This document shows, in pieces, positions 41,872 through 50,080 of a stretch of 64,000 nucleotides of DNA. Location: contig LR778114.1 in the NCBI GenBank assembly GCA_902809825.1, positions 1,054,001 through 1,118,000 on the forward strand, given 5' to 3'. A model generated the notes under the pieces. The model saw nothing but the letters and a program-made list of their open reading frames with translations, ran no database searches and had not been told where the DNA came from. Made by a program: the position numbers and the translations under genes. The first letter of the stretch is position 1. Each line of letters opens with the position of its first letter. The stretch comes from Candidatus Hydrogenisulfobacillus filiaventi (GTDB taxonomy: Bacteria > Bacillota > Sulfobacillia > Sulfobacillales > R501).

Positions 41872-42237
41872 GGTTGGTCCGGGACCGGCGTTCAGCTCGA
41901 GCTGCCGTCCGGTTCAATGCCGCTGTTGCCTGGTATCCGCGCCCGCAAATTCGCCGGAATCCGGGTGCCGGCGGGCTTTATTTATCCCGCGCACGGTCCA
42001 TCAATGGTGCGCACACCTGTCTGCGTAAGTATAACCAGCCCAAATAGCCACTATTTTATGTAAACATCGGTGGTCAAAAATAAATATTTTTGAATTAATT
42101 ACCCGGATCTTTATTGCAGAACAGGCTTAATCGGAGTAGTCTGTCAACTGGCTCCGATGTCGCATCTGGGAGACCGGCACCGGGACGGGTACAGGCGCCG
42201 ATGGCGCCGCGGATCCGCGGGCCGGAGCGAGGGAGGG
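41872..42237 (+). promoter_or_regulatory. AT-rich leader/regulatory region of the Hdr cluster
   Basis: No gene is seen. Bases about 42025-42135 are conspicuously AT-rich against the GC-rich background and hold a perfect palindrome (42074-42093). They also contain TTGAAT (42090-42095), TTGCAG (42114-42119) and, 17 nt on, a poor -10 TAGTCT. A hairpin ATCGGAG (42130-42136) / CTCCGAT (42152-42158) follows. The exact promoter is not resolved. Confidence 0.5.
42074..42093. promoter_or_regulatory. 20-bp perfect palindrome, probable operator
   Basis: TCAAAAATA-AA-TATTTTTGA: 9-bp arms around an AA centre, about 145 bases upstream of hdrC1. Symmetry and AT content suggest a dimeric regulator site; identity of the regulator is unknown. 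Confidence 0.55.
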
Positions 42238-42924
42238 ATGACGGTGCCCTCAGACCGCTACACCGAGGTGCCGCTGGAGGAAAAGGAACGCCTGTTCGCG
42301 CAGGTGAAGGCGGACCCCCGTTACGGGTCCTATCTCTACGGGTGTTATGAGTGCGGCATTTGCGTGGCCGCCTGCCCGTCCGCCCGCTTCTACGACTTTT
42401 CGCCGCGCAAGATTGCTCAGACCCTGGCCCGCGAGGATGTGGAGCTCTTCTACGAGCAGCTCAACGACGACATCTGGAACTGCTCCCAATGCTTTTCCTG
42501 CCTGCGCTGCCCGCGCGGCAACAACCCCGGCGGGCTCATCACCATCATGCGCGAGGTGGCGGTCAAAAACGGGCTCAAGACCACGCGCGAGGCCCTGGCC
42601 GGCTACACCCGCATCATCTACAAGATCATGACCACCGGGACCCAGGTCTCGCCCGACATGCTGCAGGAGGATGCCTTCCCCGACTGGGGGCCGCAGGTCA
42701 AGGAGGTGGCGGATCATCTCAGCCTGTGGCGCAAGGCGCTGCCGCCGGAGACCATGCACACCACCTCCACCTCCTGGAAGGTGGCGGACCGCACCCGGCA
42801 GGAGCTCTACCTCATCTGGAAACTGACGGGCACCATCGACATGATTGCTGAACTGGACGCGGGGCTGCACGACATCATCGACGAGGTGATGGAGGACGCC
42901 CTGGAGGAAAGCGGGATTGCCTAA
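42238..42924 (+). CDS. hdrC1: sulfur-oxidising heterodisulfide reductase-like subunit C1
   Basis: Electron-transfer subunit of a heterodisulfide reductase-like (sHdr) complex, 228 aa, cytoplasmic. The first cluster motif is CYECGICVAACP (C36, C39, C42, C46). The second, CSQCFSCLRCP (C82, C85, C88, C91), has two rather than three residues before the last cysteine. The remainder is helical (LYLIWKLTGTIDMIAELDAG). ATG 42238 and GTG 42244 are both possible: GGGAGGG abuts the first and is six bases from the second. First gene of the cluster; hdrB1 follows 19 bases later. Confidence 0.88.
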   Translation: MTVPSDRYTEVPLEEKERLFAQVKADPRYGSYLYGCYECGICVAACPSARFYDFSPRKIAQTLAREDVELFYEQLNDDIWNCSQCFSCLRCPRGNNPGGLITIMREVAVKNGLKTTREALAGYTRIIYKIMTTGTQVSPDMLQEDAFPDWGPQVKEVADHLSLWRKALPPETMHTTSTSWKVADRTRQELYLIWKLTGTIDMIAELDAGLHDIIDEVMEDALEESGIA

Positions 42925-42943
42925 CGCGAAGGGAGGGGCAGCG

Positions 42944-44143
42944 ATGAACCCGATTCCGCTGCCGGTACGGGGCACCACCCCCGAGACCAGCCGGACCTTC
43001 ACCCCGGACCCCGCGCGGGCGCCGGATGAGGACCTGCGGGAGGCGGTCTGGGAACTGGGCCGGGAAGGGGAATGGATTGTCCAGCCGGTCCCGGAGCCGT
43101 TTGTAGAGGCACCCACCCGTTACGGCCGCAAGAAGAAGATCCCCCTGGAGCATACCTGGCATCATAAAAGCTGCGGCCAGTGCGGCCACATCCCCGGCTA
43201 CTCGACCTCCATCTTCTGGCTCAACCGGGTGCTGGGCTTCGACTACCACGATCCCGAGGACCAGACCTCCTGCACCGCCTGGAACTACTACGCCTCGGCC
43301 ACCTCCAATCAGGCGGCCCAGGCCGCGGTGGCCATGCGCAACTTCGCCGCCGCCTACGAATCGGGCTACTACCCCATCATCCACTGCGGCACTAGCTTCG
43401 GCCACTACAAGGAGGTGCGCCACGAACTGGTGCATGATGCCAACCTGCGCCGGCAGGTGCGGGACATCCTCACCCGGCTGGGCCGCCCCTTCGTGATGCC
43501 GGAAGAGATCGTGCACTACAGCGAATGGCTGTACGCCGTGCGCGACCGCCTGCGGGAGCGGGTGGTGCACGACCTCTCGGGGATCACCGCCACCGTTCAC
43601 CCCGCCTGTCATTACTACAAGCTGCAGTCGGGGGACGCCATCTACGACCCGGAGATTTACGGCGGGCAGCGCACGGCCGCGGTGACGGCGGTGGTGCAGG
43701 CGCTGGGGGCGCGGGTGGCGGATTACTCCACCTGGTTTGACTGCTGCGGCTTCGGCTTCCGCCACATCCTGGTGCAACGGGACTTTACGCGCAGCTTTGC
43801 CACCCTGCGGAAGATCGAGGTCATGAAGGAGGAGGCCAACCCGGACGTGGTGCTCACCCATGACACCGGCTGCGTCACCGCCCTTGACAAGAGCCAGTTC
43901 GCCGCCCGGGCCCACGGGCGCAACGTGGGGGTGCCGGTCATGTCCGAGTCGCAGCTGGCGGCCCTGGCGCTGGGGGCCCATCCCTACCGGGTGACCCAGC
44001 TGCACTGGCACGCCGTCGACTGCCGCCCCTTGCTGGAGCGGATGGGCATCGACCACGAACGGGCCTGGGCCGAGTTCCAGCAGGATCTGCAGCAGATCGA
44101 GTCGGGTGCCATGCCCTATCTGACCTGGGACAAGGTGCTGTAA
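42944..44143 (+). CDS. hdrB1: sulfur-oxidising heterodisulfide reductase-like subunit B1
   Basis: Predicted catalytic-type subunit binding non-cubane [4Fe-4S] clusters, 399 aa. Cysteine-rich (CCG-type) motifs are present: SCGQCGHIPG (C77, C80), C110, IIHCGTSFGHYKEVR (C148), VHPACHYYKL (C222), WFDCCGFGFRH (C267, C268) and HDTGC (C310). The final CxxC is reduced to a single cysteine. The first 70 residues are a long, charged extension. No membrane segment, which argues for a soluble complex. GGGAGGGGCAGCG precedes ATG. Confidence 0.88.
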   Translation: MNPIPLPVRGTTPETSRTFTPDPARAPDEDLREAVWELGREGEWIVQPVPEPFVEAPTRYGRKKKIPLEHTWHHKSCGQCGHIPGYSTSIFWLNRVLGFDYHDPEDQTSCTAWNYYASATSNQAAQAAVAMRNFAAAYESGYYPIIHCGTSFGHYKEVRHELVHDANLRRQVRDILTRLGRPFVMPEEIVHYSEWLYAVRDRLRERVVHDLSGITATVHPACHYYKLQSGDAIYDPEIYGGQRTAAVTAVVQALGARVADYSTWFDCCGFGFRHILVQRDFTRSFATLRKIEVMKEEANPDVVLTHDTGCVTALDKSQFAARAHGRNVGVPVMSESQLAALALGAHPYRVTQLHWHAVDCRPLLERMGIDHERAWAEFQQDLQQIESGAMPYLTWDKVL

Positions 44144-44189
44144 GCGGCCGCCCTACGGGCGGCGGCCGGACGGGAGGAGGGACGGCGGC

Positions 44190-45257
44190 ATGCCGGATCA
44201 GGATCGGGTGCTGGTGATCGGGGGAGGCCCCGCCGGTCTGGAAGCGGCGCGGGGGGTTGCGGAGATGGGCCGCGGGGTGCTGCTGGTGGAGGCCCGCGAG
44301 CGCCTGGGGGGAACGCCTCTGGAACATTATGCCACCCTGACCCCCGACCTGGGGGATGCCCGGGAAGCCATGGAGGCCATGGCCCGGGCGGTGGCCGCCC
44401 ATCCCCGGGTGGACGTGCGGCTGGGGACGCGGGTGGTGGCGGCTGCGGGGGAGGCGGGCGCCTTCCGGGTGACGCTGGAGGCCGCGGATGGCAGCCGCCG
44501 CGAGGAGGAGGCGGGAGCGGTGGTCATCGCCACCGGCTTCCAGCACTTCGACCCCGGGCGCGAAACCCAGATGTACGGCTACTATGAGTTCGACGATGTC
44601 ATCACCCTGGTGGACGCCGAGCACATGATGCGGGAGGGCCGGCTGGTGCGTCCCTCCACCGGGGAGCCGCCGGCGCGGGTGGCTTTCATCCAGTGCGTGG
44701 GATCCCGGGACCGCCAGATCGGCAACCGCTACTGCTCCAAGGTCTGCTGCGGCATCGCCTCCAAGCAGGCCATCGAGATCCGGCGCATGCTGCCGGACAC
44801 CAAGGTCTTCATCTTCTACATCGACATGCGCATGTACGGATTCTGGGAGGACCAGCTGTACTGGAAGGCGCAGGAGGAGCACAAGGTCAACTACATCCGC
44901 GGCATCGTCACTGAGGTGCTGAAGAAGGGCGACCGCCTGGTGATCAAGGGGGAGGACACCACCATGGGGCGGCCCATGGAGGTGCCCATGGACCTGGTGG
45001 TGTTGTCGGTGGGGATGGAGCCCTCGCCGGGGACGCTGGAGATGGCCCGCCTCTTCGGACTGCCGCGGGAGGACCACGGCTTCATCGCCACGGTGGGCGG
45101 GCCCCTGGATACCGTCAGCACCCCGGTGCCCGGCATCTTCGTGGCGGGGGCGGCCGCCGGGCCCAAGGATATCGAGGACAGCGTCTCCATGGGGGGAGCG
45201 GCGGCGGTGAAGGCGGTGGGCTTCCTGAACCGCCTGGCGGCCCTGCCCGCCTCATGA
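44190..45257 (+). CDS. hdrA: sulfur-oxidising heterodisulfide reductase-like subunit A
   Basis: FAD-binding subunit, 355 aa. Rossmann motif VIGGGPAGLEAARG at residues 9-22; VVIATGFQHFDP; the Fe-S signature FIQCVGSRD with C169 and YCSKVCCGIASKQAIEI with C182, C186, C187; and C-terminal PGIFVAGAAAGPKDIEDSV for FAD. It is much shorter than methanogen HdrA, lacking the N-terminal inserted cluster domain and C-terminal ferredoxin domains, which is the hallmark of the sHdr form. GGGAGGAGGGACGGC precedes ATG; overlaps the next gene by four bases. Confidence 0.92.
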   Translation: MPDQDRVLVIGGGPAGLEAARGVAEMGRGVLLVEARERLGGTPLEHYATLTPDLGDAREAMEAMARAVAAHPRVDVRLGTRVVAAAGEAGAFRVTLEAADGSRREEEAGAVVIATGFQHFDPGRETQMYGYYEFDDVITLVDAEHMMREGRLVRPSTGEPPARVAFIQCVGSRDRQIGNRYCSKVCCGIASKQAIEIRRMLPDTKVFIFYIDMRMYGFWEDQLYWKAQEEHKVNYIRGIVTEVLKKGDRLVIKGEDTTMGRPMEVPMDLVVLSVGMEPSPGTLEMARLFGLPREDHGFIATVGGPLDTVSTPVPGIFVAGAAAGPKDIEDSVSMGGAAAVKAVGFLNRLAALPAS

Positions 45258-46027
45258 AGGCGGTCATCGACGCCCTGGCCCTGGAGGAGTTCCTGGACAA
45301 GGCGGCGCCGCTGCTGGACCCCGTAGCCGCCCAGCTGGATCGGGAACTGGCCGCGCGCGACCGCGAGCTGGGAGCGGCCCCGCCCGACTGGTCCCGGCTG
45401 TGGGCGCTGGCGCCCGCTGCCCGCCGCCTGCCGGAGGCCGAACGCCGGCTGTGGCAGCCCCGGCTGGCGCCGTTGGTCCCGCTGCTCTGGGCGGGGCAGC
45501 CCGGGCAGGCCCTGGCGGAGGCGGCCCGCTGGGCCGACTGCCCGCCCTGGCTGCCGGACTGGCTGACGTTTTGGGCGGCGGTGGCCCAGCCGGGCCGGGC
45601 CTGGTGGGCGCGCTGGGTTTACCGGCCGGACACGCGGACGGGTGCCCTGCCGCTGGTGCTGGATGACCCGGGGATCCTCGACCCCGGCCTGCCGTTGCCG
45701 GAGGCGTACCGGCTGGTACAGGCCGGCACCGCCTTCGTGGGGGAAGTGCTGGCGGCCACCCGGCGCCTGCGCCAGGTGGGGGAGCCGTACCGCCCCCTGC
45801 TGGCCCTGGCGGCGGTCTACGGGGTATACCTCTTCACCATGACTGCCTGGAAGATGAGTCAGGAATTCACCACCCTGTTACCGCCCTTTCCGGCGGTACT
45901 GAAAACGATGCTCGGTCTCACAAGATGGGAGGGGAGGCCTCGTGGCCCAGAAGGCCAAAGCGGTGGAGCTGGAAGAGGCGGTGGTGGATGGGATCCGCCT
46001 GCCGGCCGCCTGGAACCGCATGTTTGA
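45254..46027 (+). CDS. sHdr-associated hypothetical protein
   Basis: 257 aa, in the position of the small hypothetical that accompanies sHdr operons between hdrA and the second hdrC/hdrB. The N-terminal part is helical (MKAVIDALALEEFLDKAAPL). It is Trp-rich in the middle. A hydrophobic helix near 195-210 (LLALAAVYGVYLFTMTAWKM) is followed by a likely helical end. The last 30 residues (RGPEGQSGGAGRGGGGWDPP) lie inside the next gene in another frame and look like read-through sequence, so the ancestral stop may have been lost near 45,940. Function unknown. Confidence 0.7.
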   Translation: MKAVIDALALEEFLDKAAPLLDPVAAQLDRELAARDRELGAAPPDWSRLWALAPAARRLPEAERRLWQPRLAPLVPLLWAGQPGQALAEAARWADCPPWLPDWLTFWAAVAQPGRAWWARWVYRPDTRTGALPLVLDDPGILDPGLPLPEAYRLVQAGTAFVGEVLAATRRLRQVGEPYRPLLALAAVYGVYLFTMTAWKMSQEFTTLLPPFPAVLKTMLGLTRWEGRPRGPEGQSGGAGRGGGGWDPPAGRLEPHV

Positions 46028-47222
46028 GCCGCGTCCCATTACCGAATACGACCTGAGCGCCCTGGAAGCGGTGACCGCCATTCCGGGGGCGGAGTCCCTG
46101 GCTTACTGCTACCAGTGCGGCAAGTGCACCGGGGTCTGCCCGGTCGAGACCGCCGGCGGTGACTATTCCCCGCGCAAGGTCTTCCGCCGCACCCAACTGG
46201 GAGCTTCCCTGTTCGACAGTCCCGACCTCTGGCTCTGCACCACCTGCCGCAACTGCCTGCGGGTGTGCCCTAAGCAGGTTGACATGATCTCCATCATGCC
46301 GGCGGTGCGGGAGCAGGCAGTGGCGGAGGGCAAGGCCCCCGCCGAGCTGCTGGACGCCTTTGAAAAAACCGCCCGCTATGGAAACCCGCTCGGCGAGCCG
46401 GCCCGCAAGCGCGCGGACTGGGTAAAGGAGGCGGGGGTGCCGGTCCCTGTCATGAGCCGCCACCAGGCCCCGGTGGATGTGCTCTGGTTTGTGGAGTGCT
46501 ATCCGTCCTACCATCCTCGGGGCCGGGATGCCTCCGTGGCCCTGGCCCGCGTCCTGCATGCGCTGGGCGTGGATTTCGGCATCCTGGGACCGGAGGAAAA
46601 GTGCGCCGGCGATTCGCAGCGCATGGCCGGGGAGAGCGGCCTGTTCGAGATGCTGGCCGAACACAACATCCGGATGCTCTCCAAGTACCAGTTCAACACC
46701 CTGCTGGTGACCGACCCCCACGCCTTTAACGCCTTCCGCCACGAGTACCCCAAGCTGGGCGGATCGTGGCCGGTCCAGCACTACACGCAATACCTGGCGG
46801 CGCGGGTGGGGGAGCTGCGGTTTACCAAGCCCCTGCCGTACCGGGTGACCTTCCACGATCCCTGCTACCTGGGTCGCCACAACGGGGAGTACGAGGCCCC
46901 GCGCACCCTGCTCAACGCCATCCCCGGGCTGGAGCTGGTGGAAATGGGCCGGTGCCGGGAGAACTCCTACTGCTGCGGCGGAGGCGGAGGGGGCATGTGG
47001 CTGGACAGCTTCACCTCCGACCGCCTGCGCCTGCGCCTGTCGGAACGGCGGGTCCTGGAGGCCCTCGAGTATGGGGCGGAGATCCTGGCGGTCACGTGCC
47101 CGTACGAGGTGTCCCGGTTCGAGGATGCGGTCAAGAACACCGGCAACGCCGGCCGCCTGGCGGTGATGGACATCGCCGAGCTGCTGGCCCAGGCCATGGA
47201 CCTGGTCCGGGCCCGCGTCTAG
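45942..47222 (+). CDS. fused HdrC-HdrB-like Fe-S oxidoreductase of the sHdr cluster
   Basis: 426 aa. An HdrC-like N-terminal half with two [4Fe-4S] motifs, CYQCGKCTGVCP (C56, C59, C62, C66) and CTTCRNCLRVCP (C99, C102, C105, C109), is joined to an HdrB/HdrD-like half with two CCG domains. CCG1 has ECYPSY (C186) and EEKCAGD (C221). CCG2 has HDPCYLG (C308), YCCGGGGGG (C344, C345) and TCPYE (C386), the last lacking the second cysteine of CPxC. In many sHdr operons these are separate hdrC2 and hdrB2 genes. GTG start behind GGGAGGGGAGGCCTC, inside the end of the preceding gene (86-base overlap). Confidence 0.88.
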   Translation: MAQKAKAVELEEAVVDGIRLPAAWNRMFEPRPITEYDLSALEAVTAIPGAESLAYCYQCGKCTGVCPVETAGGDYSPRKVFRRTQLGASLFDSPDLWLCTTCRNCLRVCPKQVDMISIMPAVREQAVAEGKAPAELLDAFEKTARYGNPLGEPARKRADWVKEAGVPVPVMSRHQAPVDVLWFVECYPSYHPRGRDASVALARVLHALGVDFGILGPEEKCAGDSQRMAGESGLFEMLAEHNIRMLSKYQFNTLLVTDPHAFNAFRHEYPKLGGSWPVQHYTQYLAARVGELRFTKPLPYRVTFHDPCYLGRHNGEYEAPRTLLNAIPGLELVEMGRCRENSYCCGGGGGGMWLDSFTSDRLRLRLSERRVLEALEYGAEILAVTCPYEVSRFEDAVKNTGNAGRLAVMDIAELLAQAMDLVRARV

Positions 47223-47243
47223 GCGGGGGAGGAGGGGATTCGG

Positions 47244-47738
47244 ATGGCGAGGGTCAACGCGTGCGAATTCCCGGAGCACCTCTGGTTTAACGTCGAGGAG
47301 GACACCTGGGTGGAACCGTTGCCGGACGGGACGGTCCGGGTGGGCATGACCGACCCGGCCCAGACCCGGGCCGGCCGCCTGCTCACCATCGGGGTGCGGG
47401 TCGGCAAGCACGTGGCCCGGGGCCGGAACCTGGCCACGGTGGAATCGGGTAAGTGGGTGGGGCCGGTGCCCTCCCCGCTGCCGGGGACCATCCTGGCCGC
47501 CAATCCCCAGGTGCTGGCGGACCCCAACCTCATCAACCGCGATCCCTACCGTGAAGGCTGGCTGGTGGTCTTGCGGCCGGATGCAGAGGCCACGGAATGG
47601 CGGGCCCTGGGACTGGTCCCAGGGCCGGAGGCGGTGGAGCCGTACCGGGTCAAGCTGGAGGCCGCCCGCCTGCTGTGCCTGCGCTGTGTGCAGACGCCGG
47701 CGGAGACGGCGCCCCACGGAGGGGAGGGCACCGCATGA
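47244..47738 (+). CDS. lbpA: lipoate-binding protein (GcvH-like, LbpA type)
   Basis: 164 aa protein of the GcvH fold. Lipoyl-lysine candidate K70 lies in VESGKWVGPVPSPLPGTI. TWVEPLPDGTVRVGMTDPAQ and DPNLINRDPYREGWLVVLRP match glycine-cleavage H proteins. No gcvT/gcvP genes occur nearby. Within an sHdr cluster this is the LbpA carrier, on which sulfane sulfur is thought to be bound and oxidised. The C-terminus carries an additional CLRC pair (RLLCLRCVQT) not found in H proteins. GGGGAGGAGGGG precedes ATG. Confidence 0.9.
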   Translation: MARVNACEFPEHLWFNVEEDTWVEPLPDGTVRVGMTDPAQTRAGRLLTIGVRVGKHVARGRNLATVESGKWVGPVPSPLPGTILAANPQVLADPNLINRDPYREGWLVVLRPDAEATEWRALGLVPGPEAVEPYRVKLEAARLLCLRCVQTPAETAPHGGEGTA

Positions 47739-47887
47739 GGCAGGGATGGTTGTCCGGCATGCCGGCTCCCGGTTTTCCGCCTCCGTTTCTTCCGCCCCGG
47801 CCGCCCCGCCGGCGGCCGCGGTCCTGGCGGGTCGCCGGCTACCCGGGCGGCAGGGGGCGGACGGGGGAGCTGCGGAAGGGAGGCTAA
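47735..47887 (+). CDS. possible small Pro/Arg-rich protein
   Basis: 50 codons starting at an ATG that overlaps the lbpA stop (ATGA), with GGAGGGGAGGG at good spacing, and ending six bases before dsrE. It encodes a Pro/Arg/Gly-rich peptide (PPPFLPPRPPRRRPR) with no recognised domain. Placement and coupling argue for translation; composition resembles out-of-frame GC-rich DNA, so it may be spacer. Uncertain. Confidence 0.35.
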   Translation: MRQGWLSGMPAPGFPPPFLPPRPPRRRPRSWRVAGYPGGRGRTGELRKGG

Positions 47888-47893
47888 GCAGCT

Positions 47894-48277
47894 ATGGCCG
47901 GGGAGACCGTCAAGAAATACCTCTACATCGTCACCACCGGGGTGGAGGCCCCGGAGCGATCGGCCTCGCCCTTCTTTCTCGCCACCACTGCCGCCCTGAT
48001 GGAGGCTGAAGCGACCATGGTCTTCACCATCACCGGCACCAGCCTGCTCAAGAAAGGGGTGGCGGAACAGCTGCATATCAAGCCCCGCGGGGAGAGTGCG
48101 GTCCTGGCCACCTTCATCGCCCAGGCGCGGGAGGCCGGCGTCCGGTTCCTGGTCTGCGCCCCCAGCCTTGACCTCAACGACCTGACCCTGGAGGACCTGA
48201 TCGAGGTGGACGGGGTGGTGGGGGGCACCGCCCTCAACCAGATGGCCGATGAGGCGGATGTGGTGATCACCTTTTAA
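47894..48277 (+). CDS. DsrE family sulfur carrier protein
   Basis: 127 aa protein of the DsrE/DsrF-like fold. YLYIVTTGVEAPERSASPFF, then FTITGTSLLKKGVAEQL, and VRFLVCAPSLDLNDLTLEDL with Cys88, the position of the persulfide-carrying cysteine in DsrE-type transferases. In sHdr clusters such proteins hand sulfane sulfur towards the Hdr/LbpA complex together with TusA and rhodanese, which are not in this window. ATG start with only a weak ribosome site (GGGAGGCTAAGCAGCT). Confidence 0.88.
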   Translation: MAGETVKKYLYIVTTGVEAPERSASPFFLATTAALMEAEATMVFTITGTSLLKKGVAEQLHIKPRGESAVLATFIAQAREAGVRFLVCAPSLDLNDLTLEDLIEVDGVVGGTALNQMADEADVVITF

Positions 48278-48321
48278 GACCTGCCGGACCCGCCCGGCAG
48301 CCACGGAGGGAGGAGAACGGT

Positions 48322-49089
48322 ATGCGCATTGCGGTACTGCTGAAGGATGTCCCCGACCTGGTGGAGGACCTGGAACTGACAGAAGAGGGGGCCTTGGCGG
48401 CTGACGAACTGGAATATGTCCCCAGCGAATGGGACGACCAGGCGCTCGAAGAGGCCCTGCTGGTAAAGGAGGAAGGCGGCGGGGTCGAAGTGACGGTGGT
48501 GGCGGTGGACACCGGGGATGTGGACGGCATGCTGTACACCGCCCTGGCCAAGGGAGCCGACCATGCGGTCAAGCTGACCGGCAGCTTCGGGCGCGACCTG
48601 CCCAACCGGGTGCGGGCGGCGGTCCTGGCCGCCTATCTCGAGGGCCGAGGGTTCGACCTTATCCTGACCGGCGTGCAGGCGGTGGATGACCTCGACGGGC
48701 AGGTGGCCGGCCTGGTGGCCAGCCTGCTGGGCATTCCCCACGCGTCTGCCGTGCGGGAGGTGACGGTCGAGGGCGGCCGCGTCCGCTTCCTGCAGGAATA
48801 CGCCGGCGGCCGGATGGCGGAGATGGCGGCAGCGGCCCCGGTCTTGCTGGGGATTCAGGCGGCCCGCAAGCCGCCGCGGTACGTGACGGTGGCTAAGGTA
48901 CGGCAGGTCAGCCGGTCCATGAGCCTGGAGGAAGTGCCGGTGGAGGTTCCGGAAGCGCCGGTGCTGAACGTCCGCCGCTTGTACCATCCGCAGGCGGCCG
49001 GCCACGCCGAAATGTGGGGAGACGATGTGGAGACGGTGGCGGATCGCCTAGTGGCGCTGCTGGAGGAGCGGAAACTCCTCAAGCGGTGA
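48322..49089 (+). CDS. etfB: electron transfer flavoprotein beta subunit
   Basis: 255 aa subunit binding AMP or a second FAD. IAVLLKDVPDLVEDLEL at the N-terminus, SEWDDQALEEALLVKEEGGG, FDLILTGVQAVDDLDGQVAG, and the adenosine-binding block VAGLVASLLGIPHASAVREV. GGAGGGAGGAGAACGGT precedes ATG. With etfA, carries two-electron equivalents between a flavoprotein dehydrogenase and the membrane oxidoreductase downstream. Confidence 0.93.
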   Translation: MRIAVLLKDVPDLVEDLELTEEGALAADELEYVPSEWDDQALEEALLVKEEGGGVEVTVVAVDTGDVDGMLYTALAKGADHAVKLTGSFGRDLPNRVRAAVLAAYLEGRGFDLILTGVQAVDDLDGQVAGLVASLLGIPHASAVREVTVEGGRVRFLQEYAGGRMAEMAAAAPVLLGIQAARKPPRYVTVAKVRQVSRSMSLEEVPVEVPEAPVLNVRRLYHPQAAGHAEMWGDDVETVADRLVALLEERKLLKR

Positions 49090-49120
49090 AGCGCAACGAA
49101 AGCGTAAGGAGGGTGGCCCC

Positions 49121-50080
49121 ATGGAACCGTTGATGGTGATGGCGGAACTGGAGGGCGGCCGCTTGAGCGACCCCTCCCGCGAGTGTCTGACCAAGGCCCG
49201 GCAGTTGGCGCAGGCCCTGGGCAGCACGGTGGTGGCGGCAGCGGTGGGTCCGGAAGCGGCGGCCGCCCTGGCGGACGCGGATGCCGACGAGGCGGTGGCG
49301 ATCACCGGGCCGGGCACCTCCGCCTATTCGCCCAGCCTCTGGGAGGCAGCGGCACGCGACCTGCTGGAACGCTACCGGCCGGCCTATGTCCTGATGCCCA
49401 ACACCACCATGGGCATGGACCTGGGCGCGGCCCTGGCCGCCCATAGCGGCCGGCCCGCCCTGGCCTACGCGGTGGCCCTGGAGCCGGAGGGACAGGGACT
49501 GCGGGCCACCAGCCAGGTGTACGGCGGCAAGCTGCTGGCCGAGGTGTTCCTGCCGCCGCAAGGGACGGTCATCACCGTAATCCCCGGATCCTGGGCGGCA
49601 CAGCCGCCGGCGGTGCACCCGCAGGTGACGGAGCTGCCGGCCCCCGCAGCCGCCGGCATCGAGGTGCTGCGGGTGATCGAGCCCGAGAGCGGGGGAGACG
49701 TGGACATTACCCGCAGCGACATCCTGGTCAGCGTGGGACGGGGGATTCAAGGACCCGAGAACCTGGAGCTGGCCGAGGAGCTGGCAGAGGTGCTGGGCGG
49801 GGCGGTCAGCTGCTCGCGGCCGGTGGTGGATGCCGGCTGGATGCCGCGCAGCCGCCAGGTGGGCAAGTCGGGCAAGACCGTCAAGCCCAAGCTGTATCTG
49901 GCCCTGGGTATCAGCGGGGCTCCCGAGCACCTGCAGGGGATGAAGGACGCCGAACTGATCGTTGCGGTCAACCAGGACGCCAAGGCCCCCATCTTCGACG
50001 TGGCTCAGTACGGGGCGACGGTGGACATTCTGGAGCTGATGCCGGCCCTGACCGAGCGCTTGCGGGGGGAGGCGGGCTAG
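49121..50080 (+). CDS. etfA: electron transfer flavoprotein alpha subunit
   Basis: 319 aa. The FAD-binding C-terminal domain is clear: ILVSVGRGIQGPENLELAEE, VGKSGKTVKPKLYLALGISG, then APEHLQGMKDAELIVAVNQD and APIFDVAQYGATVD. GGAGGGTGGCCCC precedes ATG. No ferredoxin domain fused at the N-terminus. Immediately followed by the membrane Fe-S oxidoreductase (start next base after the stop), so the three form one unit. Confidence 0.94.
   Translation: MEPLMVMAELEGGRLSDPSRECLTKARQLAQALGSTVVAAAVGPEAAAALADADADEAVAITGPGTSAYSPSLWEAAARDLLERYRPAYVLMPNTTMGMDLGAALAAHSGRPALAYAVALEPEGQGLRATSQVYGGKLLAEVFLPPQGTVITVIPGSWAAQPPAVHPQVTELPAPAAAGIEVLRVIEPESGGDVDITRSDILVSVGRGIQGPENLELAEELAEVLGGAVSCSRPVVDAGWMPRSRQVGKSGKTVKPKLYLALGISGAPEHLQGMKDAELIVAVNQDAKAPIFDVAQYGATVDILELMPALTERLRGEAG

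Noticed and set aside
42157-42237. N-terminal extension of HdrC1 from an upstream ATG at 42157
   Set aside because: The extra 27 residues are Arg/Gly-rich noise and a proper ribosome site lies just before 42238/42244.
47244-47738. Glycine cleavage system H protein as part of a glycine operon
   Set aside because: The fold is GcvH-like, but no gcvT or gcvP lies nearby and the gene is embedded in the Hdr cluster, so the LbpA-type role is favoured.
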